Source of the DNA: Agrocybe praecox
Taxonomy: Eukaryota; Basidiomycota; Agaricomycetes; Agaricales; Agrocybaceae
Assembly: GCA_964017145.1 (NCBI GenBank)
Contig: OZ024846.1
Span: 124,001 to 188,000, forward strand
Direction: 5' to 3'
DNA length: 64,000 nt
Made by a program: the position numbers and the translations under genes
In this document: piece by piece, positions 1 through 10,542 of the stretch
Layout of the letters: every line of letters starts with the position of its first letter
How positions within the stretch are numbered: the stretch's first letter is position 1
Notes under the pieces: model-generated
Told to the model about the DNA's origin: nothing
What the model saw: only the letters and a program-made list of their open reading frames with translations
The model's database searches: none

Positions 1-162
1 GCAACTTACATACTTGGTGTATTTGAATAGTTGGTCCTGCCAAGTTCCGTCATATGTAAGTACTAATATCTGGATTGTATAGGATATGTTTCCGTCCAAT
101 GAAGTAAGAGGTTCCCCGGAGCTATATGAGAATGAAGTGCTCATGGCTGGCGTGTGTAGGGC

Positions 163-609
163 CGCCACACTTTTGAATATAATCTCGTACCTCTCAGGGA
201 TATGGAAAACCTTGTGTTCCTCCGCCTGGACGCTGATAGTAATGATCCACCTACCAATGACGACATTCACATTCATCGGTACCCGTTCAACACACTTCCC
301 ACCCTTGTCAGCCCCGTCCACCCTGAATTCATGATTTTCTCGGCCGGCCGTCAGATGTACAGATTAGGACCCGAGAAACTTGAAACCATTTTGCAGACGA
401 ACCCCATACTCTTGTGCATTTACCAAATACTTCTAGCTTGGACTCGAAATTTTGATATTGATGCAGCAGAAAAAGTCGACTCCTGTTGGCCAATCTATGA
501 ACCTGGGCCTGACAATGATGCCCACAGTGATGAGCATGGCAATGAGGGTGATGATCCCAATGGCCCAGACTATGAAGATCGCACGGAGAAAGGGAGACTT
601 GGTAGTTAG
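163..609 (+). CDS. C-terminal exon of an unrecognised protein (partial)
   Basis: An open reading frame runs from about 163, after a plausible 3' splice site (gtgtgtag), to a TAG at 607-609. The start of the protein lies upstream, probably beyond the window edge, so only the last part is visible. The exon reads into a leucine-containing stretch (ENLVFLRLDA) that resembles the repeat part of fungal F-box/LRR proteins. It ends in a hydrophilic Asp/Glu/Asn-rich tail (about residues 100-130 of the 202-609 reading). I do not recognise the family. The opposite strand over the same bases is also open and looks hydrophobic, which is the expected mirror of an acidic tail. Function is not assigned. Confidence 0.35.
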   Translation, partial: RHTFEYNLVPLRDMENLVFLRLDADSNDPPTNDDIHIHRYPFNTLPTLVSPVHPEFMIFSAGRQMYRLGPEKLETILQTNPILLCIYQILLAWTRNFDIDAAEKVDSCWPIYEPGPDNDAHSDEHGNEGDDPNGPDYEDRTEKGRLGS

Positions 610-1603
610 CAAGAAAAGACGGATGGCCGAATTCCCGACGCCCAGTCGCGCTGGAAGTTCCAGGATGAGGCGCGCTCGTGATAAACCTATAGAATCTGAC
701 CATGTATCACCAGGTTTAGAGTGTAAGGAATGAAGCGATCTTTCTCGTAGGTCAGTCATCGAGCATACACAAAAATGGGAAAGGCCGGCTGGGATAAAGA
801 TGTTAGGCTCAGAAATGGTCCCGCAACTGTCAACCACTTGATCATGTAGACCCTCCTGTTAATACGGGGTCTATATGTGTTTAAACGGCGGTTTTGTTTG
901 TAAGGTTAACCTTTGCGTAACTGACTTAGACCCATGGCATGCACGAACCTTGGCACGTCGATACTGCATATGAGCTGAGTGGGTTGTACGGTCCGTTTGC
1001 ACGAATCAATACTACACATTAATTTAGTTCTTTATCGTCTCTACTTTCTTAAGTACAATGAAGTGACAATGTTAATATGATGACGCTGTAGTAGGGAGTA
1101 AAAGAGATCAAGACATGCAGGGATGATCCTGATAATTGAAAGAATGGTTTGAAGCTTTAGTAGAATGGAAAGTGACGAATAATAGTATTTTCCTCATCGG
1201 ATTGAAATTGAGCAGGGCTTTGTCAAGACGACCGTCGACTTGATCTGAGAGATTTTACGAGCTCTTGGGCAAGAACAAACTCGATGCCAATCCCGACACC
1301 CCCGAAAGAAACGTGTAAAACAGTCCACTATCCAGCACACGCAGGTCAAGCTTTCAATAATTAATCAATCCCACACCAAAATCATGCACCCAATTTTGTA
1401 CTAAAGCGTCTCCAAACGGGAGGGGGATAAAGTGGAATTGTCCAAATGTCAAATGTCAACGACTGGGCGAATAGAAAATGTAGGTACTAGTAAGTAAATG
1501 CTGTCTCTGTACGTCGAACCAAGAACTATATCAATCATGTACGTGTGTCGTAAAAAACTGCAAACCATCCACAGGCATAGGGTATCTATAGTAGTACCTT
1601 CGT
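610..1603. other. intergenic, no gene seen
   Basis: About 1 kb between the partial gene and the 3' end of the GPI protein gene. Frames are closed on both strands and I see no RNA gene or repeat. It probably contains the 3' UTRs of the two convergent genes. Confidence 0.5.
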
Positions 1604-3018
1604 TTATGAAAGGAACAGAACAGAGAACGCAACACCAAAGAAGGTAGCAACACCAGAGACGACCAAAGTCGACGCATCGCTTGGTGCCTTGGTTTGGGAA
1701 GAAGCGGCGGCGCTACCAGTGGATGAGCTGCTGACGCTGCCGGTTTGCTTCACAGTCGCTGACGAGCCAGTTTGGCTGCCTGTACCGCTGGAGCTGGAGC
1801 CCGAGCCTGAAGACGCAGCAACGGTACCAGTGGGAAGACCGGCGAAAGCGGCAGAGCTGGTGATGGGGACACAGTTGCTCGAGGCGGGAACCTTGGCAGT
1901 GAAAGGGATGGAAGTGATTGCTCCGAGAGATTCAGCGGGTTGCTTGTAGGTGGTAACAGCACCATCAGCACCCGTGTAAACACCGGGGAAGTCAGCATTG
2001 TCGGCCTGGCACGATTCAAAGACTTTGTCCTGGGCGGCGTTAGGGGCGTTGTAGGCGCATCCAATACGATCGTAGATGTGTTGGCAGAAGTTGGCAGCAT
2101 TCTTGCCGGCGGGGTCGCAAGCCTTCAAGCAGAAAGAGTTTGATCCCATGAAGCTGGAGCGCAGTCGTTAGCAAGGAAGGAAATGACATAAAACAGAGGG
2201 ACATACTTGGTCCATTCGATCACCTGCTGGATTCCATTTCCGAAAGAAGTAGAGAACATAACACCTCCCATGGGATTGCCACGCTAAACATATATCCGCA
2301 GTCAGCCTCCACCAAAATACAAGCCGAAAAATAAAACGTACGAGATCAGCACCGTGGGGGTCCATCTCGCCACCAAAGTCTCCAAGAGCCATGTTAATTT
2401 GGGTTTGGTCAATGAAGCCGACAACTTGGATGTAGTCAGGGGTCTTAAGGAATTGAAGACCGGTAAGAGCGCCTTGGGGGATGAGGCGGGTACCGTGACC
2501 GGGCTTGGTGCACCAGGCAATCATCTCGCCTTCGACGTCAGCGACAGTCTCGCCAGGCTTCGAGGGAGCCCATAAGCAGAAGTCTAGTGTGGAGTGCACA
2601 ATTAGTATGTAATATTCAGGGGGTTTGGAATGCGGGTGGCGTGGGAGTGAAGGAGTGGGATACTCACCGGTAGCGTCGTTAAAGAAAGACGTCTGGCACA
2701 ATGAGTCTTGGTTCTCGGTGGTAGAGTTGCAAATGTTGTAGCCCGTCTGGGTTCCTCGGATAAGTCCTTGGTCAGTGTCGACTTGGAATGGCTGGCGAGC
2801 AGACAAAAAGCGTCAGCACCAGAAAATACAAGATATGTAACAGGCCAAGAGGCCCAGGTGGCCACGACTGCATTTAACGTAGGACTTACGAGGTCGGGAT
2901 ACGTGAAATGTTTTGATGCCAATGGAACAGGAGGGAAAGTTCCAGTGACGGCCTGGGCATTGATGAGGCGGGCAGCGCCCAGAGCGAGAGTAACGAGTGA
3001 AAGAGCGGCGGGCGACAT
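1604..3018 (-). CDS. secreted GPI-anchored glycoprotein, macrophage-activating-glycoprotein-like
   Basis: Five exons read on the minus strand: 3018-2890, 2791-2668, 2583-2342, 2283-2207 and 2153-1604. They join in frame to a 373-residue protein. The N-terminus is a signal peptide (MSPAALSLVTLALGAARLINA, cleaved near residue 21). The conserved body contains QTGYNICNSTTENQDSLCQ, DFCLWAP, AWCTKPGHGTRLIP, VGFIDQTQINM and GGEMDPHGADLRGNPMGG. This set I recognise from the fungal family annotated as 'macrofage activating glycoprotein'. Several Cys are conserved. The last 90 residues are Ser/Thr/Gly-rich, a probable O-glycosylated stalk, and end in a hydrophobic tail typical of a GPI signal. It probably sits at the cell surface or wall. 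Its molecular role is unknown for the family. The gene diverges from the HMG-box gene at 3504. Confidence 0.85.
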
Positions 3019-3503
3019 AGCAGTCGGTATTAAATCAATAAATCAGAAAAGAAGTCGGAGAAAATGCGCAGCGACGGCGAGAGGAGTGAAGAGTGGTGGG
3101 GAACAAGTTAAGGAATCAGACAGCGAACCAACCATGCCCAGCCTTTTCTATTCCTCTGGGCGTGGCGGACCTTGAATTCCCCTGTCGTCCCACTTTACTT
3201 GCCGAGAACATGTGTCGCACTAATGTGCTGGCAACCGGCATTTGCCACCGCATAAATCACGTGAATTCCATCAACAATGAACGCGTCGTGACGCGCTCGG
3301 GGGTTCTAGACGGGAAGTTGCTAAAAATATCGACTATGTTGAATTAGTTCGCTCGCTGTCAATCAGCATCACTCTGTCCTTACTCGCCTTTTCATTCCTT
3401 CCCTTCCCTTTCCTGCTCTGCCCGTCCTTTCTTTCTTCCTTACCACTACAACCACCCGCTTTCCATTCCCTTTTTCTTCCCCTTTCCCCTTCAATACTAC
3501 ATA
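3019..3503. promoter_or_regulatory. shared divergent promoter region
   Basis: A 485-bp gap separates the start codons of the minus-strand GPI protein and the plus-strand HMG-box gene. The HMG side (about 3370-3500) is a long pyrimidine tract of C and T on the plus strand. Such CT-rich blocks before the start are common in strongly expressed fungal genes. No clear TATA box was found. Confidence 0.5.
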
Positions 3504-4741
3504 ATGGCCAAAACTGCTACTGGTACGTCGCTTTCTGACCTTATCGATGGCTGATAATGCGCATATATGCGTGTTTTGTTTGCGATCTGTACTGATGTCC
3601 TCGACGCCCACAGAGACACGCACCAAAGCAGCGACGGCGACTGCTAACAATAAGACCAAGAAAGCTGGTACGTCGCTGTCCTCTTACTCTTTTTTCCTTG
3701 CTCCGATGTTCGAAATTTCGAGCGCATATATGCACTGCTGTGCGCCCTGTTTCTTTTTTCCTCCCGATTTTTATTCCATGCCAACCTAATAAACATACAT
3801 GCTGATGATCTGTTCCTTTTTATCATTATAGCTGGCGAAGAGAAACCAAAGCGCGAACTGAGCGCATACCAAGTCTTCTGCAAAGTTCAGATGAAAAAAT
3901 TCAACGAAGAAAACCCAGGTAAAGGAAAAGAGGCCATGTCGCATGTATGTATACTTTTTCTCTTTTTCATTTCTATTCTGTTGCATTCTCCTTTTCTTTT
4001 ATGCTTCCTGAGCGGCATATAGATGCGATGGCAGTCTTGCTGCTCGTGCTTCATTTATCAATCAGTGATCGTCATTCGGAATCTATGAAAATCACGTTTT
4101 GAATTGCTATTCGTGCCCGGGGCCAGCGCTCATCCATCATCGTGACTTCTGGGCTGCTTTGTTGATCAACCAGTCCACTAGTGAGCGTACAAATGCTTGG
4201 ACAGCTGCATATAGTCGATCCTTCTCCTTTTTATTTTATTTTTATAGATCATTTTTGCGCGTAAATGCGCATATATTCAAAGTTATCCATATCCTGCTTT
4301 CTTTCCTTCTCATGTTACTTCGTTTTTACCCTTTCTTATTCTTTCTCATTTAATATTCTCATACTTCCGAATCTTTATGTTCCTATTCGTTTTTCCACCA
4401 CAAGGCTTCTTCTCTTCGCACCTTCCACTTCTATTTCATTCCTATTTGTCTCTCTTCGAACGCAACTAACTCCAACCATCCAGATTGCCGCTCTATGGAA
4501 AGACGCCCCCGAGAATCCAAACAGAGGACAAGATGCGAAACCTCGCAAACCTAAGGCTCCCAAAGAGCCCAAGGAACCTAAAGCAAAGGCTGCACCAAAA
4601 GAGAAGGTTGTGAAGGAGAAGGCCGCACCGAAGGAGAAGAAGGCTGCTTCCCCGAAGAAAAAAGCCCCTGCGCCCAAGAAGAAGGCGAAAAGTGAGAGCG
4701 AAGATGAAGAGGAAGATGAGGAAGAGGAATACGATGATTAG
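3504..4741 (+). CDS. HMG-box chromatin protein with acidic tail
   Basis: Four exons (3504-3522, 3614-3667, 3832-3944, 4484-4741) join in frame to 147 residues. Residues about 27-75 form an HMG/YABBY-like box: KPKRELSAYQVF near the start, then NPGKGKEAMSHIAALWKDAP and ENPNRG. After it comes a Lys/Pro/Ala-rich linker with repeated KEPK/KEK units, then an acidic end (SESEDEEEDEEEEYDD). This order (box, basic linker, acidic tail) is that of small non-sequence-specific DNA-bending chromatin proteins. Nuclear location is inferred. The first coding exon holds only six codons plus one base. The third intron (539 nt) is about ten times the usual length here. All three introns carry a GCGCATATATGC-type motif (see findings). 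Confidence 0.75.
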
Positions 4742-5648
4742 GTTGAGTGGTATGTTTCCTTCCCCTCTTTTTTGGTTCTTTCTTCCTCGTTATGCCGTCC
4801 GATATGTATCCCTCGCTGGAACTCGTTTCATTGGTGGATGGGATTATTATGTATAAGCGCTGACAGGTCTCTGTCTGTCCACTCTTGATGTTCAATGTTC
4901 AACATTCTGCTTCATGTTTCATCCCTTTTAATCGCTGTCTATGTCCGTTGATACACCGTGATTGTTAACCGTGATTTACTCTATTTTTATAGGGCAACCC
5001 CACTTTGTTAATCGACCAGGAGACGTTGGGCGGTTCAGTATTTACGACGACGATGCTAGCCGAGTTATTTATATTTGCTTATCGTGGCCATCCTTTCAAT
5101 GCTTGTCGCCGCCGTTGTCAGCCCCAATAGCATTGATTGATGATCACCAATGTTGCCGAATTGTGGGTCGTGCTTGGACTTTCGCGTGTTTCTTATTTGC
5201 TCGGTATCCTTCGCTTTTTCCCTTTCTTTTTCTCCTGTGTATATTCTTTTTAGTTGTGATAATTTCCTTGCGTTAATTAGTGGGTAGTAGAATTGCAATT
5301 ACTTGTTAGTTACTTACTTTGTTACTTACTTGAACTGACCTGACTGACTGACTGATTCGTATGTAACTTATTTCGATGTGTGTATCATAGCCGTGGGGTC
5401 TTTTATTATTGAAACTTGAATGAATAAAGTAATGTTTTTGGCGTTTAACGAGTTGCTGAGGGAGTGTTTATTGGTGCGCGATGAGTCGTACCTATGTGTA
5501 CTTTACTTTTTTTTTTGACTTTATGTGGTATTATGAGATGAGAGTACGATGCGTAATATCACAGCAGCACCAACTCACGCACAAGACTAAAATTACCCTT
5601 GCTACCTGTAGGCAGAGAGGAGCACTTCACGCACCGACTAACATGAGC
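4742..5648. other. 3' UTR and intergenic, no gene seen
   Basis: T-rich sequence follows the HMG-box stop codon, with tandem TGACTGACTGACTGA near 5338-5356 and an AATAAAG near 5424 that could serve polyadenylation. No coding frame with recognisable content was found. Confidence 0.45.
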
Positions 5649-5826
5649 GAAGAACTCGCCCAGACTTGTTGACATGAGTCCTTCCACGAGCCTGCCAGCT
5701 TCCATAACTTGTATCTCTCGATACGTCAAGCACTTCCTCTGGCCAAAGTACTCATTCAACATTTTTCGCTGCCTCGTAACTTGATATAAAACGATAGTGC
5801 ATACTGTTGAACCATCCCATCTGAAT
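5649..5826 (-). pseudogene. isolated cytochrome P450 exon fragment
   Basis: On the minus strand this piece matches one exon of the intact P450 at 19350-21431. It begins with RMGWFNSM, shifts frame, and continues with LNEYFGQRKCLTYREIQVME, then EAGRLVEG and FFAHVSR. The matching residues in the intact copy are MGWRNNL, FNQKRCQSY, EASRLVHG and FITHISR. The frame change, plus absence of any neighbouring P450 exon on either side, shows a lone broken remnant. The splice donor after HVSR reads GTGCGT where the intact copy has GTGAGT. Confidence 0.7.
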
Positions 5827-5829
5827 ACG

Positions 5830-6315
5830 CTCTGATTAAAGGGTAATATCTTCTTATTCTTATTACTCAAAAAATGCACGAACGTACAAAAGCTGCACGA
5901 TACCTTCAGTGAATCATCGACGATCCCAAGCAAAAAAATTAGGGGCAGTCAAAATTCTGGAGGTCATTCTAGGAGGGTTAGGTCCCAGAATCACCTCGTC
6001 AGATGATTTGACAGTGATTTAGATGTAATTTTCCATGTATCTTCAAGTGGTTAGAGTCTCTCCATTTTTAGTTTTTTATTGAGGTACAATTATCACTCCA
6101 ATAGTTTATTGGCAGAATCACCTTCAGTATCACATGAGAAATGACTTCCGCTGACCGTCCTTCATAATCTCTACGCAAATCTGACAATCGTATTAGGGAC
6201 AAATAGCGCACAGGTAGCTAGGTCAATTAGAATTCGATCTGTCAGTCCATAGTACGGACCACATAGTAAGTATAGATACAATACGCTACATATGCACATT
6301 TCAAAATCTATTTAC
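5830..6315. other. intergenic, no gene seen
   Basis: AT-rich sequence between the P450 fragment and the 3' end of the secreted-protein gene. No frame, repeat or RNA gene recognised. Confidence 0.45.
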
Positions 6316-7314
6316 TCAGTGGGTAGGGTAAGTGATTTGCAGTGCTCCACTCGTCGACGCATTTGAAACGATCGCTATGCTGAAACCGTCGTTCGAGTCG
6401 CTGACCGGAGTCCAGTTAAGCATGCTAGGGTGGGTTCCGTCAGCCAAAGTGATATTGATATTTCCCATAGTGGTCTGGCCCTTAGGAAGATCAGGTGCAC
6501 CAGTCGCGCTGTAAATCTCGAGAGCCTCATATGCATAGGTGTACACCTCTGTGGTGGAAATGGACATAGCAACACCAGCGACGCCAGTAAAGGCCGTGTT
6601 CCAATGGTAGTTCGTCGTCGTTCCGGAAATGGTGGTGCTCTTTAAAGTCATCACGCCTGTGAGGCTCTGGCCAGGGTACACTTGTGCAGGCGCGCCGTAG
6701 TAGACTGCAGCACCGACAAGGTACCATGATGCGACGGCCCAATAGTTGCCTCCTCCTGCCGGTGAAACGCCGAATTGGAGGACTGGCTGAAGGATTCCGT
6801 CCAAAGAGGTTGGGACGAGTCCGTTGAAAATGTAGAGCAGCTGACCGTCTTGGGTTTGAGGAGCAGGAGGAACTGTCCATGTGGTGGAGAAGCTCGCGAT
6901 GTTGCTCGGGCTGGTGTTTTTCCAGTAGGAGTAAGCTACGTAGCCTGTCTCCAGGTTTCGAGGTGCGATGGCGGTGATATTCGTCTCCGTGAATTTTGGT
7001 CTAGTCGAGACTTTGGCGGAGACAGGTGCAGAGTGGATAATCGTGCCATCAGCAGCGATGAGCTGGACGTGCGTCGAGTTGTGATGGACATGTGCGCCTT
7101 CGGGGACAGCGTGGACATTCGACTTGGGGACGAGACCTGCAGGTGTGTTCACGAGCTCCTCGGAGGAGGTCTAGTAAGAAAGTGTTTGGTGAGATTCAAT
7201 CATAACTAACTTCCGAAGAAAATATGGCCAACACACGATGTCAGCATTGGCGAACGCAACCCAAGCTTGAATTGCGAGCAGAGCACACGTTGCTAGAGCC
7301 CTGATGGAGATCAT
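6316..7314 (-). CDS. secreted protein of unknown function
   Basis: Two coding exons (7314-7237 and 7170-6316) join in frame to 310 residues. Residues 1-24 are a clear signal peptide (MISIRALATCALLAIQAWVAFANA). The rest is Thr/Ser-rich and contains GYVAYSYWKN, LYIFNGLVP, GILQPVLQFG and GNYWAVASWYLVGAAVYYG. It looks like a compact all-beta extracellular domain. I have the impression of a conserved family in Agaricomycetes but cannot name a Pfam entry or activity. A possible further intron lies in the 5' UTR: a GTGAGTAG donor near 7375 and a CTACAG acceptor just before the ATG. The protein is probably secreted; a role on wall or extracellular polysaccharide would be a guess. Confidence 0.7.
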
Positions 7315-8638
7315 CTGTAGCCGTATCAATCGTCACGCCTTCAGATGAGAATAAAATGAACATTGTTCCTACTCACATTCGGGCGTAATGAGTTAGCGGT
7401 TGTTGCTCGCTTTCTCCGTCTGGAGCCTCCTTTAATACCCTCGTAAGCAGTATTTTTCCGGACGATAGAAGTAAGCCATCATGAGCGCAGAAAGATGTCA
7501 GAGCACGGCGTAATAGTCAACTAGGCGCATGGCGCGGAGCGAGCGTACATGTCGTCTGGGCTATATCCGTGCTCTTGCCGGCCTCAGAATATCGAGTCGC
7601 CCTACATTTCATAACCCAGTCCGCGCGTACCGCGAGTCCACTCGTTCGGCATGTCTGTTGCCTATTTGAACGCACTGGGATAAAAAAAAATAAGGACGTC
7701 AACGATAATCCCGACTTCTCTCCTTCACCCAACTCGATGAGCTGGCAAATGCTAATATATAGAGCTCTGAAATAAAATGTGTCTACCTTAACGTCTCGGA
7801 ACGGCAATTATGCTCACCTGGCTGTTTCCCAAAACCGGAGTTTCTCCAAAGTATCGTTCTTTTTTGACTTGACTTGAAGAACGCGGATCCTTTGTACTGG
7901 ATAGACTGGTCTGAGCTATTAAAGGGTAATCTTGTGAGGTTTAAGATTTCGACAGCATTGAGGCACCCCTACACCTGACTGGGGGGTTTCGATGGCAGTT
8001 ACGGTAAAGGTAAGAAATAGTCGGCTAAAACCTATGGACGCGTCATGGACTGCAACCACATACGTATCTAATCTAATCCACATGTCAGGCAGTCGGTCAG
8101 ATTGCAAATTTGCACTGCCACAATATGCTCCCAAATTGGAAGGCGGAATTTGAATTTTAAATTGGCGCCCAACCATGTGACCCACTAACCTGAAATACGA
8201 CCCCCTTGCTCGAAATCCGACTTCTCTTGATTCCATCACCACCTACAGTTGCTCGCCTTTCGTAAACAAACTTCAGAGTGACTCTCGTAATGGAAAACAT
8301 CCTTTACATTAAATAAAACGCTTAGGCGAGTGCGTATATGTGTCTTCATGTTATGTTAAACGTCTCCGCCTAACGTTATATGAACACATAGCCTGTCCGC
8401 GATTTCCAGAATATTCATGTAAACTCAAGCACATATATCCATCCTAGGTACACTTTTACTTCCCCCCCTAATCATCAATTTGTCATGTAGGAACTCAGTT
8501 CGAAGCACGAGAAGGAGTTGTGTCCAAACTTACGGAAGATTTCTGCGTGTGAAGGTCAATCGCCTGCGCCGCACAATCTCTGTATATCCTTCGAACCGAC
8601 TTCAGATTGTGCTTCTGACTTGATGTTTTCAGCGACTA
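7315..8638. other. intergenic, no gene seen
   Basis: Upstream region of the secreted protein, then the 3' side of the P450 pseudogene. Short open frames (for example 7919-8242, minus) have no recognisable content. Nothing else noted. Confidence 0.45.
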
Positions 8639-10542
8639 CTACATCGATTGACCCAGACTGGACTTATGACGGAATGTAATAGTGCACTTAAACGGCTTTG
8701 GATGCCTGAAGAATGGATCACATCCTATAGGAAAGTGAATAGATAGATTTATACTCACGACGTGATGCTTGATATAAATTCCTCGGGAGGCAATATCTCA
8801 TCTCCATTCTTGTCATATGCTAGCGTGAACGTAAACATGGAAAGCATGGACGTGATAGCTATCCAGAGGCTCGCGTCGGCAAAATGCCTTCCCATACACA
8901 CCCTTCAAGGTGCATAACTGCTGTCAGTATCAATACTTATAGAGACTTTGTGCGTCATGGGAAGGGGCTCTTTACCTTCGACCAAACCCAAAATGAGCGA
9001 TTGGGTACGGATCTCCTCGGATATAGCGAGAAGGGTCAAAGGTGAACGGATCCTTGTATACATCTTCATCTAAAGATATCCCCCTAGCCCATTTCATCAA
9101 TTATGCGGGACGAGAACCATCCGTTTAAGCACGCACACCGTATTCGGAATCACAACTGAGCCTTTGGGAATAGACATTCCATCATAGACGTCGTCTTGAG
9201 TGACGCAGTGCGGCAATCCTGAAGTATAAATCAGCAAAGTTAGAGCGCGAGTAAATTTTATTTTGGTAATATACCTGAAGGAACCGCTGGATGCCACCTA
9301 TAAATTTCCTGAATTACGCATTCCAAATATGGGAGTCTCTCCCTATCATCGAACGTGGGGAAACAGCCCGCTTCAACGACACGATCGAGCTCATTTTGGG
9401 CCAGGCACTGAACTGAAGGATTGAGAACCATCGCTAATACAAATGTAAGCAATGTCGACCAAATTTAACCTGAAATTAATATAAAAAATAATAAAACATC
9501 GAAAGAGGAACATACTGTGTCCGTGCTGGCGGTGTAACTTGTCGCAGCTGCTCCTTTGATGTCATCCTCGGTGTACGGGCAATTCTCTCCCTCCCTCCCC
9601 AGTTCTTCTAGGTGTGTACTAATGAATGAGTCAAGAGCGATGCGATCTTCCTAGATAATAACTCCAGCGTCGTAATCAACTTATGATGAGAATGTAAGCA
9701 TCTTACCATTTGCTTCTTTACGCTCTCAAATGGGTAATTGTGCAGCCTGTCTACCATAGGCCTCAGCGATCGGGCAAGTACTACGGGGTATGCTCCTGGA
9801 AACCAACAGGGAAAATGTTGTACTATATAGCGTTATGTGAGCCTTTCTTCTGTGCGGATAGTTAACATCACAATTGTTCAAACGTACGAACAGGGAAGAG
9901 ATCCACTAAGTTACTTCCAGGAGGAGCACAATTTGCATTGCAGTATGCCGCGTCGCGCATTACTTGAACATATGGGTCATCATCTGTATTTACCTCTTTG
10001 CCATGCATGACGCGCAAAATGACGACGGCGGCGAACCTATGATAACAAATATTTCACCGTATGACATAAACCCAACGTTCTTCTCAAACCCCATTCTAAA
10101 TCATGTAGAATGTCGTCAGTCCAAGCAAAAGAAAGTTTCTTCACTCATGTGCACGTACAGCTGTATAGTAGGGCAGGGTAGGCGATCGCTATAGATGACA
10201 CCCCTCTTGTCCAGAAGGTCCACTGCAGCCTTAGCGCTATTGATAATAATCATGGTTCTTCCAGCGACAGAAAGTGAAGCGACTTTTCCTAAGAAACATT
10301 TAAACAGGCAAACCCTTTGTTTGAACAGTGTATAATGGAGAATACTACTAACCGTACTTCTTGGATAGCTCGTGGAAGAATATTTCATTGTGTCTTCGGG
10401 GCAGAATTCTGACATGACCAATGAATGGATCTGCTGGCGGCCCTGGGGGCAGGGGAGGTCGATTACGACGCTTTAACTGTATCGCTATCCAAGTGAAGAG
10501 TGGGGGTAGGGAAAAGACAAGGCCGAGGATCAACGATCGCAT
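8639..10542 (-). pseudogene. cytochrome P450 pseudogene (near full length, minus strand)
   Basis: Most exons of an 11-exon P450 can be followed from the membrane anchor (MRSLILGLVF) and PPGPPADPFIGH to the end. Visible parts include LLDKRGVIYSDR, GFEKNVGF, RVMHGKEVNTDDDPY, WFPGAYP, YTASTDT (I-helix), the ExxR helix EIYRWH, FDPSRY, and the heme loop FGFGRRVCMGRH. Damage is clear. The exon holding the HRRL...LNQ region (about 150 nt) is deleted, so SYGE runs into an intron end and then RFAAVV. The exon after the I-helix starts with a stop in the needed frame near 9470. The junction after IPNT has lost about two bases. The Cys of the heme loop remains. No functional enzyme is expected. Confidence 0.8.

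Noticed and set aside
433..837. Minus-strand frame with a hydrophobic run (VWAIGIITLIAMLITVGIIV)
   Set aside because: It mirrors the acidic tail of the plus-strand exon; antisense of Asp/Glu/Asn-rich coding sequence gives Val/Ile/Leu. No start context or homologous parts.
4265..4483. Plus-strand frame leading into the last HMG-box exon
   Set aside because: It is intron sequence (ends TCCAACCATCCAG); the true upstream exons join at 3944/4484 in phase.
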